Shown: positions 8,180 to 15,174, counted from the first letter of the stretch. The stretch is DNA of 38,224 nucleotides from Oscillospiraceae bacterium (GCA_019413245.1 DXNX01000003.1:1-38224), one strand, 5' to 3'. Translations and numbers: made by a program. Notes: generated by a model from the letters alone, not told the origin.

Positions 8180-8457
8180 GCGCCCCCGAGCGCCGCCACT
8201 GGCGGTTCACCGGCAGCGTGCAGGGCGTGGGGTTCCGGTACCGGGCCCAGTATGCGGCCTCTCTGCTGGGGCTGACCGGCTGGGTGGTGAACAACTGGGA
8301 CGGCAGCGTGGAGCTGGAAGCCCAGGGCGACCCCGCCGTGCTGGACAAGCTGGTGCCCACCCTGACCAGTACCAGCAAGTGGATCATGATCGAAAACATG
8401 ACCTGCCGCACCGTCCCTGTGGACGAAACCGAACGCGGGTTCCGGGTGCGGGGCTGA
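8176..8457 (+). CDS. acyP: Acylphosphatase
   Basis: 93 residues, the typical family size. The signature SVQGVGFRYRAQYAA contains the phosphate-binding loop and catalytic arginine (R22), and GWVVNNWDGSVELEAQG carries the catalytic asparagine. It hydrolyses acyl phosphates such as acetyl or carbamoyl phosphate. The ATG at 8176 overlaps the copA stop (ATGA), so translation is probably coupled. It is the last gene of the operon and is followed by a strong terminator. Confidence 0.92.
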   Translation: MSAPERRHWRFTGSVQGVGFRYRAQYAASLLGLTGWVVNNWDGSVELEAQGDPAVLDKLVPTLTSTSKWIMIENMTCRTVPVDETERGFRVRG

Positions 8458-8473
8458 TTCCAACCATAAAAAC

Positions 8474-8525
8474 AACCCGGGACGTTCCCTTGCTTTTGAG
8501 GGAGCGCCCCGGGTTTTGTTTTTTT
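8474..8525 (+). terminator. Intrinsic terminator of the apeB-acyP operon
   Basis: Outer stem AACCCGGG (8474-8481) with CCCGGGTT (8508-8515), a second stem CGTTCCCT with AGGGAGCG inside it, then a T-rich tract to 8525. Confidence 0.9.
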
Positions 8526-8536
8526 GTGTTTGGAAA

Positions 8537-8797
8537 GCCTCCCCTGTGGTTGGGGAGGTGCCGCGCAGCGGCGGAGGGGGTGGTTTGCCGCGTGGCTGCC
8601 GGGTGTAACAGCTGCCAGCCGGTTGGTCCTTCCTTTTTGTCACCAAAAAGGAAGCGAAAAAGTGCCGCCGTTTCGATGCGGCGGCCGCCGACCAGGGGTA
8701 AACCCCTGGACCCGTTATGCGGCCACCCCTCCGGGACGGCCTTCTCAGGCCCTGGGGGGCCTGAGCAAGGAATGGATTTGAATGGCGTGTCCGGAAT
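8537..8797 (+). repeat. Multi-hairpin repeat, full copy R1
   Basis: Begins with a half-unit of the CTCCCC...GGGGAG repeat, then carries four consecutive hairpins. a: arms CTTCCTTTTTG (8629-8639) and CAAAAAGGAAG (8644-8654). b: CCGCCG (8665-8670) and CGGCGG (8679-8684). c: CCAGGGG (8692-8698) and CCCCTGG (8703-8709). d: CTCAGGCCC (8744-8752) and GGGCCTGAG (8757-8765) with a TGGG loop. It ends with GAGCAAGGAATGGATTTGAA. It lies between the convergent acyP and birA operons. Frames in it are open by chance and lack ribosome sites, so I call it non-coding. Confidence 0.8.
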
Positions 8798-8849
8798 GTT
8801 TGTTATAAAACGTAAGGAAGTGACTGGGTTTGGTGCGACTTTGCCCCAA

Positions 8850-8991
8850 GCCTCCCCTGTGTAAGGGGAGGTGGGGCGCAGCCCCGGAGGGGTTGTAAGC
8901 CTGCCTTGCAACCCGTTACCGGGAAATCCCAGTACGTCCCCAACCCCTCAGCCGGCCTACCGGCCGCCAGCTCCCCTTACACAGGGGAGCC
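8850..8991. repeat. 142-bp palindromic (MITE-like) repeat, copy A
   Basis: Left arm GCCTCCCCTGTGTAAGGGGA and onward to GGAGGGGTTG; right arm is its inverted counterpart, CAACCCCTC to CTCCCCTTACACAGGGGAGC. The centre has GTTACCGGGAAAT and CCAGTACGT. Each arm also folds on itself. An equal-length copy is at 19332-19473. Confidence 0.8.
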
Positions 8992-9012
8992 GTTCTCTAC
9001 TTCCGTCAGCTG

Positions 9013-9290
9013 CCGTTACCGGGAAATGGTATTAAAATCCATTCCTTGCTCACCGGTCCCCAGACCGGTGAGAAGGCCGTCGCAAGGTGGCCGCATCTCG
9101 GGGTCTGGGGCCGCAGCCCCAGCCGGCGTCCACCGCATCGGAACGGTGGGACTTTTCGCTTCCTTTTGGTCACAAAAGGAAGGACTCTCCGGCATGCGGC
9201 CGTTACGCCCGGAAGCCGGGCGGCAAACCAACCCCTCAGTCGCCTACCGGCCGCCAGCTCCCCTTACACAGGGGAGCCGTTCTCTACCCG
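9013..9290 (-). repeat. Multi-hairpin repeat, inverted copy R2
   Basis: The same element as R1 on the minus strand. d: CTCACCGGTC (9049-9058) with GACCGGTGAG (9063-9072). c: CTGGGGC (9105-9111) with GCCCCAG (9116-9122). b: CCACCG (9130-9135) with CGGTGG (9144-9149). a: CTTCCTTTTG (9159-9168) with CAAAAGGAAG (9173-9182). It ends with a half-unit of the palindromic repeat near 9290. Confidence 0.8.
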
Positions 9291-9292
9291 GC

Positions 9293-9333
9293 AAAAAAGT
9301 TGCCCCCACCTGCTTGCGGTAACAGGTGGGGGC
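9293..9333 (-). terminator. Minus-strand intrinsic terminator of the candidate small RNA
   Basis: Perfect 11-bp stem (9302-9312 with 9323-9333), followed on the minus strand by AACTTTTTTG. No minus-strand gene lies just upstream, which is why a non-coding transcript is proposed. Confidence 0.75.
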
Positions 9334-9538
9334 TTTGGGGTATCGTTTTGGTGTGAGGAGGAATCATGTTCCAGGGTGACGGTTGCGGCTCCGTTCCCTG
9401 TGCTTAACAGGATACCCAATACTTGCGAAAAATCTATTATGTTCTTGTGAACTTTCTGTTAATTCCGCAGGAAACATGCGCTGCTGAAAAAATACTCGGT
9501 GCAGCGAATAAATATACCTGCAAAAAACAGACGTTTCG
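9293..9538 (-). ncRNA. Candidate structured small RNA, about 246 nt
   Basis: A minus-strand promoter at 9545-9573 and a strong terminator at 9293-9333 bound an AT-rich stretch with no credible gene. The predicted RNA has a 7-bp closing stem (GATACCC 9411-9417 with GGGTATC 9338-9344). Inside it are two mutually exclusive hairpins: CCTGT/ACAGG (9397-9401 and 9407-9411) or CAGGG/CCCTG (9372-9376 and 9396-9400). I do not recognise it as 6S, SRP, tmRNA or RNase P RNA. A 69-codon open frame here begins with TTG inside the promoter and has no ribosome site. Confidence 0.4.
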
Positions 9539-9544
9539 GAACGA

Positions 9545-9573
9545 TTTGTACAAATGTCAAAAATTGCCGTCAA
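9545..9573 (-). promoter_or_regulatory. Sigma-A promoter for the candidate small RNA
   Basis: On the minus strand: TTGACG, 17 bp, TACAAA. It is well spaced and faces the terminator 210 bp away. Confidence 0.5.
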
Positions 9574-9659
9574 AGAATTTTTCGCAAAAATATCTGTAAG
9601 CCGGGGAACGTACGATCATTTGGCTTCTCACTTTTCGGAAAACGGCAGTCAGACGTTTG

Positions 9660-9810
9660 CTCCTTCCTTTTGTGACCAAAAGGAAGCGAAAAGTCCCAAC
9701 GTTTCGAGGCGATGGACGCCGACCAGGGTTTCACCCTGGACCCGTGTGCGGCCACCTTGCGACGGCCTTCTCACCGGTCTGGGGACCGGTGAGCAAGGAA
9801 TGGTTTTAAA
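9660..9810 (+). repeat. Multi-hairpin repeat, copy R3 (lacks the 5' half-unit)
   Basis: a: CTTCCTTTTG (9663-9672) with CAAAAGGAAG (9677-9686). b: CCAACG with CGATGG, one mismatch. c: CCAGGGT (9723-9729) with ACCCTGG (9733-9739). d: CTCACCGGTC (9770-9779) with GACCGGTGAG (9784-9793), loop TGGG. It ends GAGCAAGGAATGGTTTTAAA. With R2 it forms inverted flanks around the AT-rich 9290-9660 segment. Confidence 0.78.
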
Positions 9811-9830
9811 ACCATTGCCCGGCAGCGGTC

Positions 9831-9859
9831 AAACAAAAAAGAGGCGGTCTTACACCGCC
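9831..9859 (-). terminator. Terminator of the darA-birA operon
   Basis: On the minus strand GGCGGT and ACCGCC form a 6-bp stem whose loop contains the birA stop codon, followed by TCTTTTTTG. It overlaps the end of birA. Confidence 0.75.
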
Positions 9860-10608
9860 CCGTAAATGCCCCGCACGCTCACCTCGCCGGTGAACACATG
9901 CACATCGCCGCCGTGGTCGTCTTCCACCACCAGGCGGCCCTGGTCGTCGATGTCCACCGCTGTGCCGGTGCCGCCGTCAAAGGTCACATGGCGGCCCAGG
10001 TTGACGCACAGTTCCTTGTACGCCTCCCGGCAGGCGGCAAAGCCCTCCCGCTCAAAGGCGTACAGCTCCTTGTCGAACCCGAAAGCCGTCAGGTCCCGGG
10101 CCAGGGCTTCGGCGTCCTCGGGCAGGTGCACGTCGGCCCCCTGCAGGGCCAGACTGGTGCCGTGGGGCAGGCCCGCGGCGTCAAAATAGCTCTGGGGCTG
10201 GGCCAGGTTGAACCCGATGCCCGAAAGCGCCGTCACCTTCGGCCCCTGGACCACCGTTTCGCACAGGATGCCCACGATCTTCTTGCCGTTGAGCAGCAGG
10301 TCGTTGGGCCACTTGATGCGGCAGTCCACCCCGTAGCGGCGGCGCAGCGCCCGGGCCGCTGCCAGGCTGGAATACAGCGAAAGCGCCGCTGTGTCCGCCA
10401 GAGGCACCTGCAGAACGGCGGTGTAATACAGCGCCAGACCGTTGGCGTTCACCCACTGGCGGCCCAGCCGTCCCCGGCCCGCCGTCTGGCTGGTGGTGTA
10501 CACCGCCCCCACCGGGCCGAATTTATCCAGATGGGCCTTGGCCCAGGTATTGGTGCTGTCCGTCTCATCCAGCCGGATCAGAATATTGGGTTCCATTGTT
10601 TCGTTCAT
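9850..10608 (-). CDS. birA: Biotin--[acetyl-CoA-carboxylase] ligase (no DNA-binding domain)
   Basis: 252 residues from MNETMEPN. Motifs: LDETDSTNTWAK, the biotin-binding TAGRGRLGRQW, and the catalytic KWPNDLLLNGKKIVGIL. A small C-terminal barrel follows. The enzyme makes biotinyl-AMP and transfers biotin to the carrier lysine of carboxylases. It lacks the N-terminal helix-turn-helix of bifunctional BirA, so it is a group I ligase and not a repressor. The ATG at 10608 overlaps the stop of the upstream phosphodiesterase gene (ATGA), which decides the start over an in-frame ATG 36 bases upstream. It is the last gene of the operon. Confidence 0.92.
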   Translation of the reverse strand: MNETMEPNILIRLDETDSTNTWAKAHLDKFGPVGAVYTTSQTAGRGRLGRQWVNANGLALYYTAVLQVPLADTAALSLYSSLAAARALRRRYGVDCRIKWPNDLLLNGKKIVGILCETVVQGPKVTALSGIGFNLAQPQSYFDAAGLPHGTSLALQGADVHLPEDAEALARDLTAFGFDKELYAFEREGFAACREAYKELCVNLGRHVTFDGGTGTAVDIDDQGRLVVEDDHGGDVHVFTGEVSVRGIYGAV

Positions 10609-11105
10609 AAGTCCTGGGGCACCTGCTTCCAGCCGAAGGCGCACTGGCCGTCGGTGATGGTAATGACCCCGTAGCTGCCCGTATCCCGCAGGCTGCCCGG
10701 GTTGAACAGCGCCGGGGTGACCGATGTGGCCGCCCGCAGCGTCTTGTAATGGGTATGGCCGAACAGCGCCACATCGGCGCCCCGGTCGGCGGCTGCTTCC
10801 TGCAGCTGGCCCAGACTGGCCTTGACCCCGTAGTGGTGGCCGTGGGTGTAGAAAAACAGCACCCCGCCGAACGGCGCCAGACCCTCGGCCGGGTCATGGG
10901 AAGCAAAATCGCAGTTGCCCCGCACCCGGTAGATGGGATAGGGCGGCTGCACCCGGTTCTGCAGGATGGCCTGGTCCAGGTCATACAGGCCGTCGCCCAA
11001 AAAGAACAGCGCGTCGGCCTTTTCGTGGCGCAAGATCCACCGCAGCCGGGTCAGTCGGCCGTGGGTGTCGCTGACCACCAGAATCGTAGATACGTCTTCC
11101 GCCAT
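10605..11105 (-). CDS. YfcE/MJ0936-type metallophosphodiesterase
   Basis: 166 residues from MAEDVSTILVVSDTHG. All metal-binding motifs of the calcineurin-like family are present in order: SDTHG, FLGDGLYD, VRGNCDF, FYTHGHHYG and FGHTH. The length fits the YfcE group, which cleaves phosphodiesters in vitro; the natural substrate is not settled. I chose the ATG at 11105 because AAGGGAG lies 8 bases upstream; an in-frame ATG at 11129 has no ribosome site. It follows rsmI by 42 bp and overlaps birA by four bases. Confidence 0.88.
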   Translation of the reverse strand: MAEDVSTILVVSDTHGRLTRLRWILRHEKADALFFLGDGLYDLDQAILQNRVQPPYPIYRVRGNCDFASHDPAEGLAPFGGVLFFYTHGHHYGVKASLGQLQEAAADRGADVALFGHTHYKTLRAATSVTPALFNPGSLRDTGSYGVITITDGQCAFGWKQVPQDL

Positions 11106-11147
11106 GGGAAAAACTCCCTTTCTTTCCATTGTTGTGCCGGGCGGGTC

Positions 11148-11984
11148 TTACTCTCCCCGCACCAGCTGCCGGTAAATTTCTCCCTTGGAGTAAGGGGTGC
11201 CGGCGGCGGCCTGCTTGGCGGCCGCAGAAGGCGGCGTGCCGCCCTCCATCAGGGTGCGGGCGGCGGCCACGGCGTCCTCCAGCGTGGGGACTTCGGCCTC
11301 CTCGGCGGGCGCATCCGCCCCCGCCAGCACCAGCACATATTCGCCCCGGGGCTCGGTCTCGGCGTACAGCGCCGCCGCTTCGCCCAGGGTGGTCTTGTTG
11401 ATCTCCTCGTGGAGCTTGGTCAGCTCCCGGCACAGGGTCACCGACCGGTCCGGCCCGCAGGTCCTGATCAGGTCGTCCAGGGTGGTGCGCAGCTTGTGGG
11501 GGGCTTCGTACAAAAGGATGGTCCGCGTCTCGTTTTTCAGCGCGTCCAGCCGCTCCCGGCGCTCCTTTTTGGGCACCGGCAGAAATCCCTCAAACACAAA
11601 GCGGGCGGTCTTCTGCCCGGACACCGCCAGCGCGGTGACGCAGGCCGAAGCCCCCGGCACCGGCACCACATGGATGCCCCGGGCCAGGGCCTCGGTGACG
11701 ATCTGCTCCCCGGGGTCGCTGATGCAGGGCATGCCCGCATCCGAACACAAAGCGCAGCTTTCGCCGGCCTCGATGCGTTCCAGAATGGCGGCCCCGTGGT
11801 GCAAAGCGTGTTCATAGTAGCTGACCATAGGCTTTTTCAGTCCCAGATGGTTCAGCAGTTTCAGGGTCACCCGGGTGTCCTCCGCCGCCACGAAATCCGC
11901 CGCGCCGAAGGTGGCCGCCACCCGGGGCGGCATATCGTCCAGGTTGCCGATGGGCGTGGCCACGATATACAGGGTCCCGGCCAT
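11148..11984 (-). CDS. rsmI: 16S rRNA (cytidine(1402)-2'-O)-methyltransferase
   Basis: 278 residues of the tetrapyrrole-methylase fold. Signatures: LYIVATPIGNLDDM at the N-terminus, AAEDTRVTLKLLNHLG, SDAGMPCISDPGEQIV and VPGASACVTALAVSG. It adds the 2'-O-methyl group to C1402 in the ribosomal P site using S-adenosylmethionine. It lies 3 bp after ricT. In B. subtilis the same neighbourhood (yaaQ, holB, yaaT, yabC region) is found near the chromosome origin. Confidence 0.94.
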   Translation of the reverse strand: MAGTLYIVATPIGNLDDMPPRVAATFGAADFVAAEDTRVTLKLLNHLGLKKPMVSYYEHALHHGAAILERIEAGESCALCSDAGMPCISDPGEQIVTEALARGIHVVPVPGASACVTALAVSGQKTARFVFEGFLPVPKKERRERLDALKNETRTILLYEAPHKLRTTLDDLIRTCGPDRSVTLCRELTKLHEEINKTTLGEAAALYAETEPRGEYVLVLAGADAPAEEAEVPTLEDAVAAARTLMEGGTPPSAAAKQAAAGTPYSKGEIYRQLVRGE

Positions 11985-11987
11985 GGG

Positions 11988-12827
11988 TCAGTCCTCCTTG
12001 TCCGGCTTCACCGGGGCACGGCGTCCCCCGCGCAGATACTCGCACTCCGACCGCTTGTAGGTCTTGGGCGAAAGGCTCTCCACGCTGCGCACCTTCAGGG
12101 TGCCGGAGATGACGTTCACTTCGGTGACGGTGCCTTCCCCGTCGGGGGTGCGGACCACGCTGCCCACCTGGGGGGTGATGCTGTTCAGGTATTCGTAGCT
12201 CTTCTGCTCGTAGGCCAGGCAGCACATCAGACGCCCGCAGGCGCCGCTGATCTTGGCCGGATTCAGGGAAAGTCCCTGTTCCTTGGCCATCTTGATGGAC
12301 ACGGGCTGGAAGTTCTTCAGAAAGCGGCTGCAGCAGAAAGGCTGCCCGCAGACGCCCAGGCCGCCCAGCATCTTGCTCTCATCCCGCACGCCGATCTGGC
12401 GCAGCTCGATGCGGGTGTGGAACTGGGAAGCCAGGTCCTTGACCAGCTCCCGGAAGTCCACCCGGTTGTCGGCGGTGAAGTAGAACACCAGCTTGTTGCG
12501 GTCCAGGGTGTATTCGGCGTCGATGAGCTTCATCTGCAGCTTGTGGGCGGCGATGCGCTGCTCACAGATGGTGAAGGCCTTGCGCTCGTCGGCCCGGTTC
12601 TGGCGCATGCGGCGGATGTCCATGCCGTCGGCCATGCGCTGCACCGGCTTGATCTCCCGGGAGAACCCGGTGTCCGGCAGGTCATGGCAGCCGCGGACCA
12701 CCTCGCCGCACTCCACGCCGCGGGCGGTCTCCACAATGACGAAATCCCCGGTCTGCACTTCCAGCGTGCCGGGGTCAAAGTAGTAGGAGCGGCCGCTCTC
12801 CTTGAATTTGACAGAAATGACTTTCAT
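11988..12827 (-). CDS. ricT: PSP1-domain protein RicT (YaaT), RNase Y specificity factor subunit
   Basis: 279 residues with the PSP1 domain and the family's cysteine motifs GLGVCGQPFCCSRFL and SGACGRLMCCLAYE. In B. subtilis RicT joins RicA and RicF in an iron-sulfur complex that directs RNase Y to operon transcripts and affects competence, sporulation and biofilm formation. Cysteines at the expected places suggest the cluster is kept. The final 15 residues are basic. The gene is 17 bp after holB and 3 bp before rsmI, the conserved Firmicute order. Confidence 0.93.
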   Translation of the reverse strand: MKVISVKFKESGRSYYFDPGTLEVQTGDFVIVETARGVECGEVVRGCHDLPDTGFSREIKPVQRMADGMDIRRMRQNRADERKAFTICEQRIAAHKLQMKLIDAEYTLDRNKLVFYFTADNRVDFRELVKDLASQFHTRIELRQIGVRDESKMLGGLGVCGQPFCCSRFLKNFQPVSIKMAKEQGLSLNPAKISGACGRLMCCLAYEQKSYEYLNSITPQVGSVVRTPDGEGTVTEVNVISGTLKVRSVESLSPKTYKRSECEYLRGGRRAPVKPDKED

Positions 12828-12844
12828 GCTTGTATTCCTTTATT

Positions 12845-13780
12845 TTATGGGTCTTGGGCGGTGGCCGCAGCGGCCAGCAGGGTCAGGGTCAGGCGCAGGT
12901 TGGCGTTGCCGGCCATGGCCTTCATGGCGTCGCCGGCGGCCCGGGCCAGCCGGGCAGCGGCAGGGGCCGAAAGCCCGTCGAACCCCGGGCGGCGCAAAGC
13001 GGCGCTGGCCGCCGTGCGGGTCTGTACCAGCAGGCGGGCAACGCCCTCTTTGTCCTTCTCGTATTTGGCCAGCAGCGCCGCGGCCCGGTAGGTGTCCCGG
13101 ACTTCGGCCTGATGGCACAGCTCCCGGGCGGCAGCCCGGGCACTCTTGACGGCCGGGTCCTGCATCACCGCAATAGCCGAACCGATGTGCCCTTCATATA
13201 AAAAGGCAAGGTCGGCGGCCTGCCGGTCGTCGATCTGGGGCAGCGCCGCCCGCAAAGCGGCGGCACATTCGGCTTCGGGCACCGGGGCCACCGTGTAGGC
13301 GGCGCACCGGCTGCGGATGGTGGGCAGCACCGCCGCCGCACTGGAAGCCGTCAGCAGGAACAGCACCCCTTCGGGCGGTTCCTCCATGATCTTCAGCATG
13401 GCGTTGGCCGAAGCCCCGTTCAGGTTCTGGGCGCCGTAGATGAACAGCACACGCCCGGCCGCGTCGGCGGAAAGGGCGCTGTGCTGGATGTTCTCCCGGG
13501 CGTCCCGGATGCGTTCCACCTTGATCTGGCCGGAGGCGCCTTCCCCCCGGACGGCCAGACACTCGCTGTCCTCCCCCCGGAGCACCGCCTCAGCGTGGGC
13601 GCCCCCCTGGGGATACAGATAGTCCGCCGCCAGGCAGCGCGCAGCAAAGCCCGCCCCGCAGCCCGGTTCCCCCACCAGCAGAATGCTGTGGGGCAGCCGT
13701 CCGGAGCGCAGCGCCGTGGAAAGATCCTGTTTCAGGGCATGGTTGCCGGCCAGACGGTCCAGCATACCGGAAGTGCTCAC
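12845..13780 (-). CDS. holB: DNA polymerase III delta-prime subunit
   Basis: 311 residues of the clamp-loader AAA+ fold. Visible are LPHSILLVGEPGCGAGFAARCLA (degenerate Walker A), RVLFIYGAQNLNGASANAMLKIMEEPPEGVLFLLTASS (Walker B region and the conserved LKxxEEPP block) and PTIRSRCAAYTV (sensor 1 / SRC motif). SRC marks delta-prime. The zinc-binding cysteines of many gamma and delta-prime subunits are missing, which is common in Firmicute HolB. The start is a GTG at 13780 overlapping the darA stop (GTGA), so translation is coupled; an ATG five codons further in is the alternative. Confidence 0.92.
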   Translation of the reverse strand: MSTSGMLDRLAGNHALKQDLSTALRSGRLPHSILLVGEPGCGAGFAARCLAADYLYPQGGAHAEAVLRGEDSECLAVRGEGASGQIKVERIRDARENIQHSALSADAAGRVLFIYGAQNLNGASANAMLKIMEEPPEGVLFLLTASSAAAVLPTIRSRCAAYTVAPVPEAECAAALRAALPQIDDRQAADLAFLYEGHIGSAIAVMQDPAVKSARAAARELCHQAEVRDTYRAAALLAKYEKDKEGVARLLVQTRTAASAALRRPGFDGLSAPAAARLARAAGDAMKAMAGNANLRLTLTLLAAAATAQDP

Positions 13781-14100
13781 AGCTTTTCGAAGCGTTCCAC
13801 GTTGGTCACAAAGACGGTGGCGCCGCCCACGGTGACCTCAATGGGCATGGCGCTCTCCATGCCCAGGCCGATGGAAGCCGCGCCGGGCACGATCTCGGTG
13901 CGCTGCTTGCAGCACTTGGAGATGCATTCGATGCAGGTGTCCACCCGCTCGTCCTCGGTGCCGATGAGCAGGGTCATGTTGCCGGCCATCAGGAAGCCGC
14001 CGGTGGTGGCCAGACGGGTGACGTAGAACTTGTTGCGCACCAGTTCGGAGCAGACAGCCTTGGAGTCTTCCTTGTTGACAATGGCAGTGATGAGTTTCAT
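13777..14100 (-). CDS. darA: Cyclic-di-AMP receptor, PII-like (DarA/PstA/YaaQ)
   Basis: 107 residues, full family length. It matches YaaQ throughout: MKLITAIVNKEDSKAVCSELVRNKFYVTRLATTGGFLMAGNMTLL, then VDTCIECISKCCKQR and VTVGGATVFVTNVERFEKL. The trimeric protein binds c-di-AMP between subunits and probably relays it to an unknown partner. A consensus AAGGAGG lies 7 bases before the ATG. It overlaps holB by four bases, as in the yaaQ-holB neighbourhood of other Firmicutes. Confidence 0.93.
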   Translation of the reverse strand: MKLITAIVNKEDSKAVCSELVRNKFYVTRLATTGGFLMAGNMTLLIGTEDERVDTCIECISKCCKQRTEIVPGAASIGLGMESAMPIEVTVGGATVFVTNVERFEKL

Positions 14101-14157
14101 ATGTGATTCCTCCTTATAAGAGTGGATAACAAAAGAATGCGGATGGGGACCCGGGAT

Positions 14158-14805
14158 TCACTTCCAGCGGTTTTCCCAGTCCTTGCGGCGTTTGTAGCCC
14201 GCGATGGTGTCGTGGCACCAGTCCCACAGCTCCTTGCCGAAGAAGAGCAGAAAGCCCGCCAGACCGAACAGCAGGGTGATGCGGGAAGAAAAGCTGCCGG
14301 TGAGGAAGTCCCAGGCCCAGACGGCCGCGGCGGCCCAGCCCAGCCACTTGACCTTGACCGGGATAAAGAAGAAGAGCATCACCTGCTGGTTGGGCCACAT
14401 CCAGGCGTATGCGAAGAACAGACTGAGGAACAGCCCCGAGGAGCTGCCGAAGCCGGTGATCAGGCAGCTGAGGATGGCTCCCAGCATGCCCGCCACCCAG
14501 TAGACGGTGAAACGGAAATCCCCCCAGGCGCGGGTCAGGGAGTTGCCCACCCACCAGTAGAAGTACAGTTCCACCAGCAGCCAGAAGGGCGAGCGGTACA
14601 GACTGGGCATGAACACAAAGCTGACCAGCCGCCAGAGCTGCCCGTGGAACAGTCCGGCGCGGGTGAGCATCAGCGCGCCCAGCAGATCGGAGTTGATGAA
14701 CATGATGATGAACCAGGCGATGAGCTGGCCCACCAGAACGATATTCAACAGATTGGGGATGGCAAGATGGCCGTAACGGCGCTCAAGCCTGTCGAGCCAA
14801 TTCAT
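14158..14805 (-). CDS. Rhomboid-like membrane protein, probably inactive
   Basis: 215 residues with about six membrane helices. The block FGSSSGLFLSLFFAYAWMWPNQQVMLFFFIPVKVKWLGW strongly resembles the rhomboid segment around the catalytic serine and the following PN...V.LFFIP loop. The last helix (ITLLFGLAGFLLFFGKELW) has no histidine where active rhomboids carry HxxGxxxG, so I expect a derlin/iRhom-like pseudoprotease. AAGGAGG lies 5 bases before the ATG. It has its own promoter and is the first gene of the transcript that goes on to darA and holB, with a 57-bp gap and no terminator. Function unknown; membrane protein quality control is one guess. Confidence 0.7.
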   Translation of the reverse strand: MNWLDRLERRYGHLAIPNLLNIVLVGQLIAWFIIMFINSDLLGALMLTRAGLFHGQLWRLVSFVFMPSLYRSPFWLLVELYFYWWVGNSLTRAWGDFRFTVYWVAGMLGAILSCLITGFGSSSGLFLSLFFAYAWMWPNQQVMLFFFIPVKVKWLGWAAAAVWAWDFLTGSFSSRITLLFGLAGFLLFFGKELWDWCHDTIAGYKRRKDWENRWK

Positions 14806-14816
14806 GGAAACCTCCT

Positions 14817-15174
14817 TGTGGAAAACCGTGGAATTCCGCCGTTTTAGGGCGGGCGGTTTATTATGCTATTGTACCATTTCCCCCGGGCAAGTTCAACATT
14901 TGTTTGTCGAAATCGGCACAGGGGCTCCCGGGGCCAAACAATCAAAAGTTGTAGTTTGTGGAAAACGAAGTAGTTTTCCACACTTTCCACAGGGTTTTCA
15001 ACATTTTCAACGTGAAAAACCGTTATACGGGCTGGTAATTAACCCGCCGTATTCATCATTTCGTAATATTCGCCGCCAAAACCCCTGAGTTTTCAACATT
15101 TTGCCCCGAGTTTTCAACTTTTGGCGGAAAACACCGTGTAAAGGCTGTGCAAAACTCGGGAAAACGGTGGAAAA
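14817..15174. other. Cluster of DnaA-box-like 9-mers
   Basis: Exact matches to TTWTNCACA: 14817-14825 (minus), 14957-14965 (minus), 14974-14982 (plus) and 15146-15154 (minus). One-mismatch copies: CTTTCCACA at 14983-14991, TTTTCAACA at 14995-15003 and 15090-15098, and 15166-15174 (minus). They lie in a 620-bp gene-free region where transcription diverges, with AT-rich stretches around 15030-15070. It could be a replication origin, an origin-associated box cluster or a DnaA-controlled promoter. No dnaA or dnaN gene is in the window. Confidence 0.5.
14868..14896 (-). promoter_or_regulatory. Sigma-A promoter of the rhomboid-darA-holB-birA operon
   Basis: On the minus strand: TTGAAC, 17 bp, TACAAT. 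A small GC-rich hairpin (CCGCC with GGCGG) and a DnaA-box-like site follow in the leader before the ATG at 14805. Confidence 0.65.

Noticed and set aside
9366..9407. A 13-codon open frame (MFQGDGCGSVPCA) after GAGGAGG
   Set aside because: The ribosome-site spacing is too short, there is no promoter on that strand, and it lies in the structured part of the opposite-strand RNA.
8977..9450. Several 80-140 codon open frames on both strands in the repeat region
   Set aside because: They consist of the hairpin and palindromic repeats, lack ribosome sites, and recur only because the repeat recurs.
8530..9830. CRISPR array in the repeat-rich gap
   Set aside because: Repeats are few, long, inverted and unevenly spaced, with no unique spacers of equal length and no cas genes.
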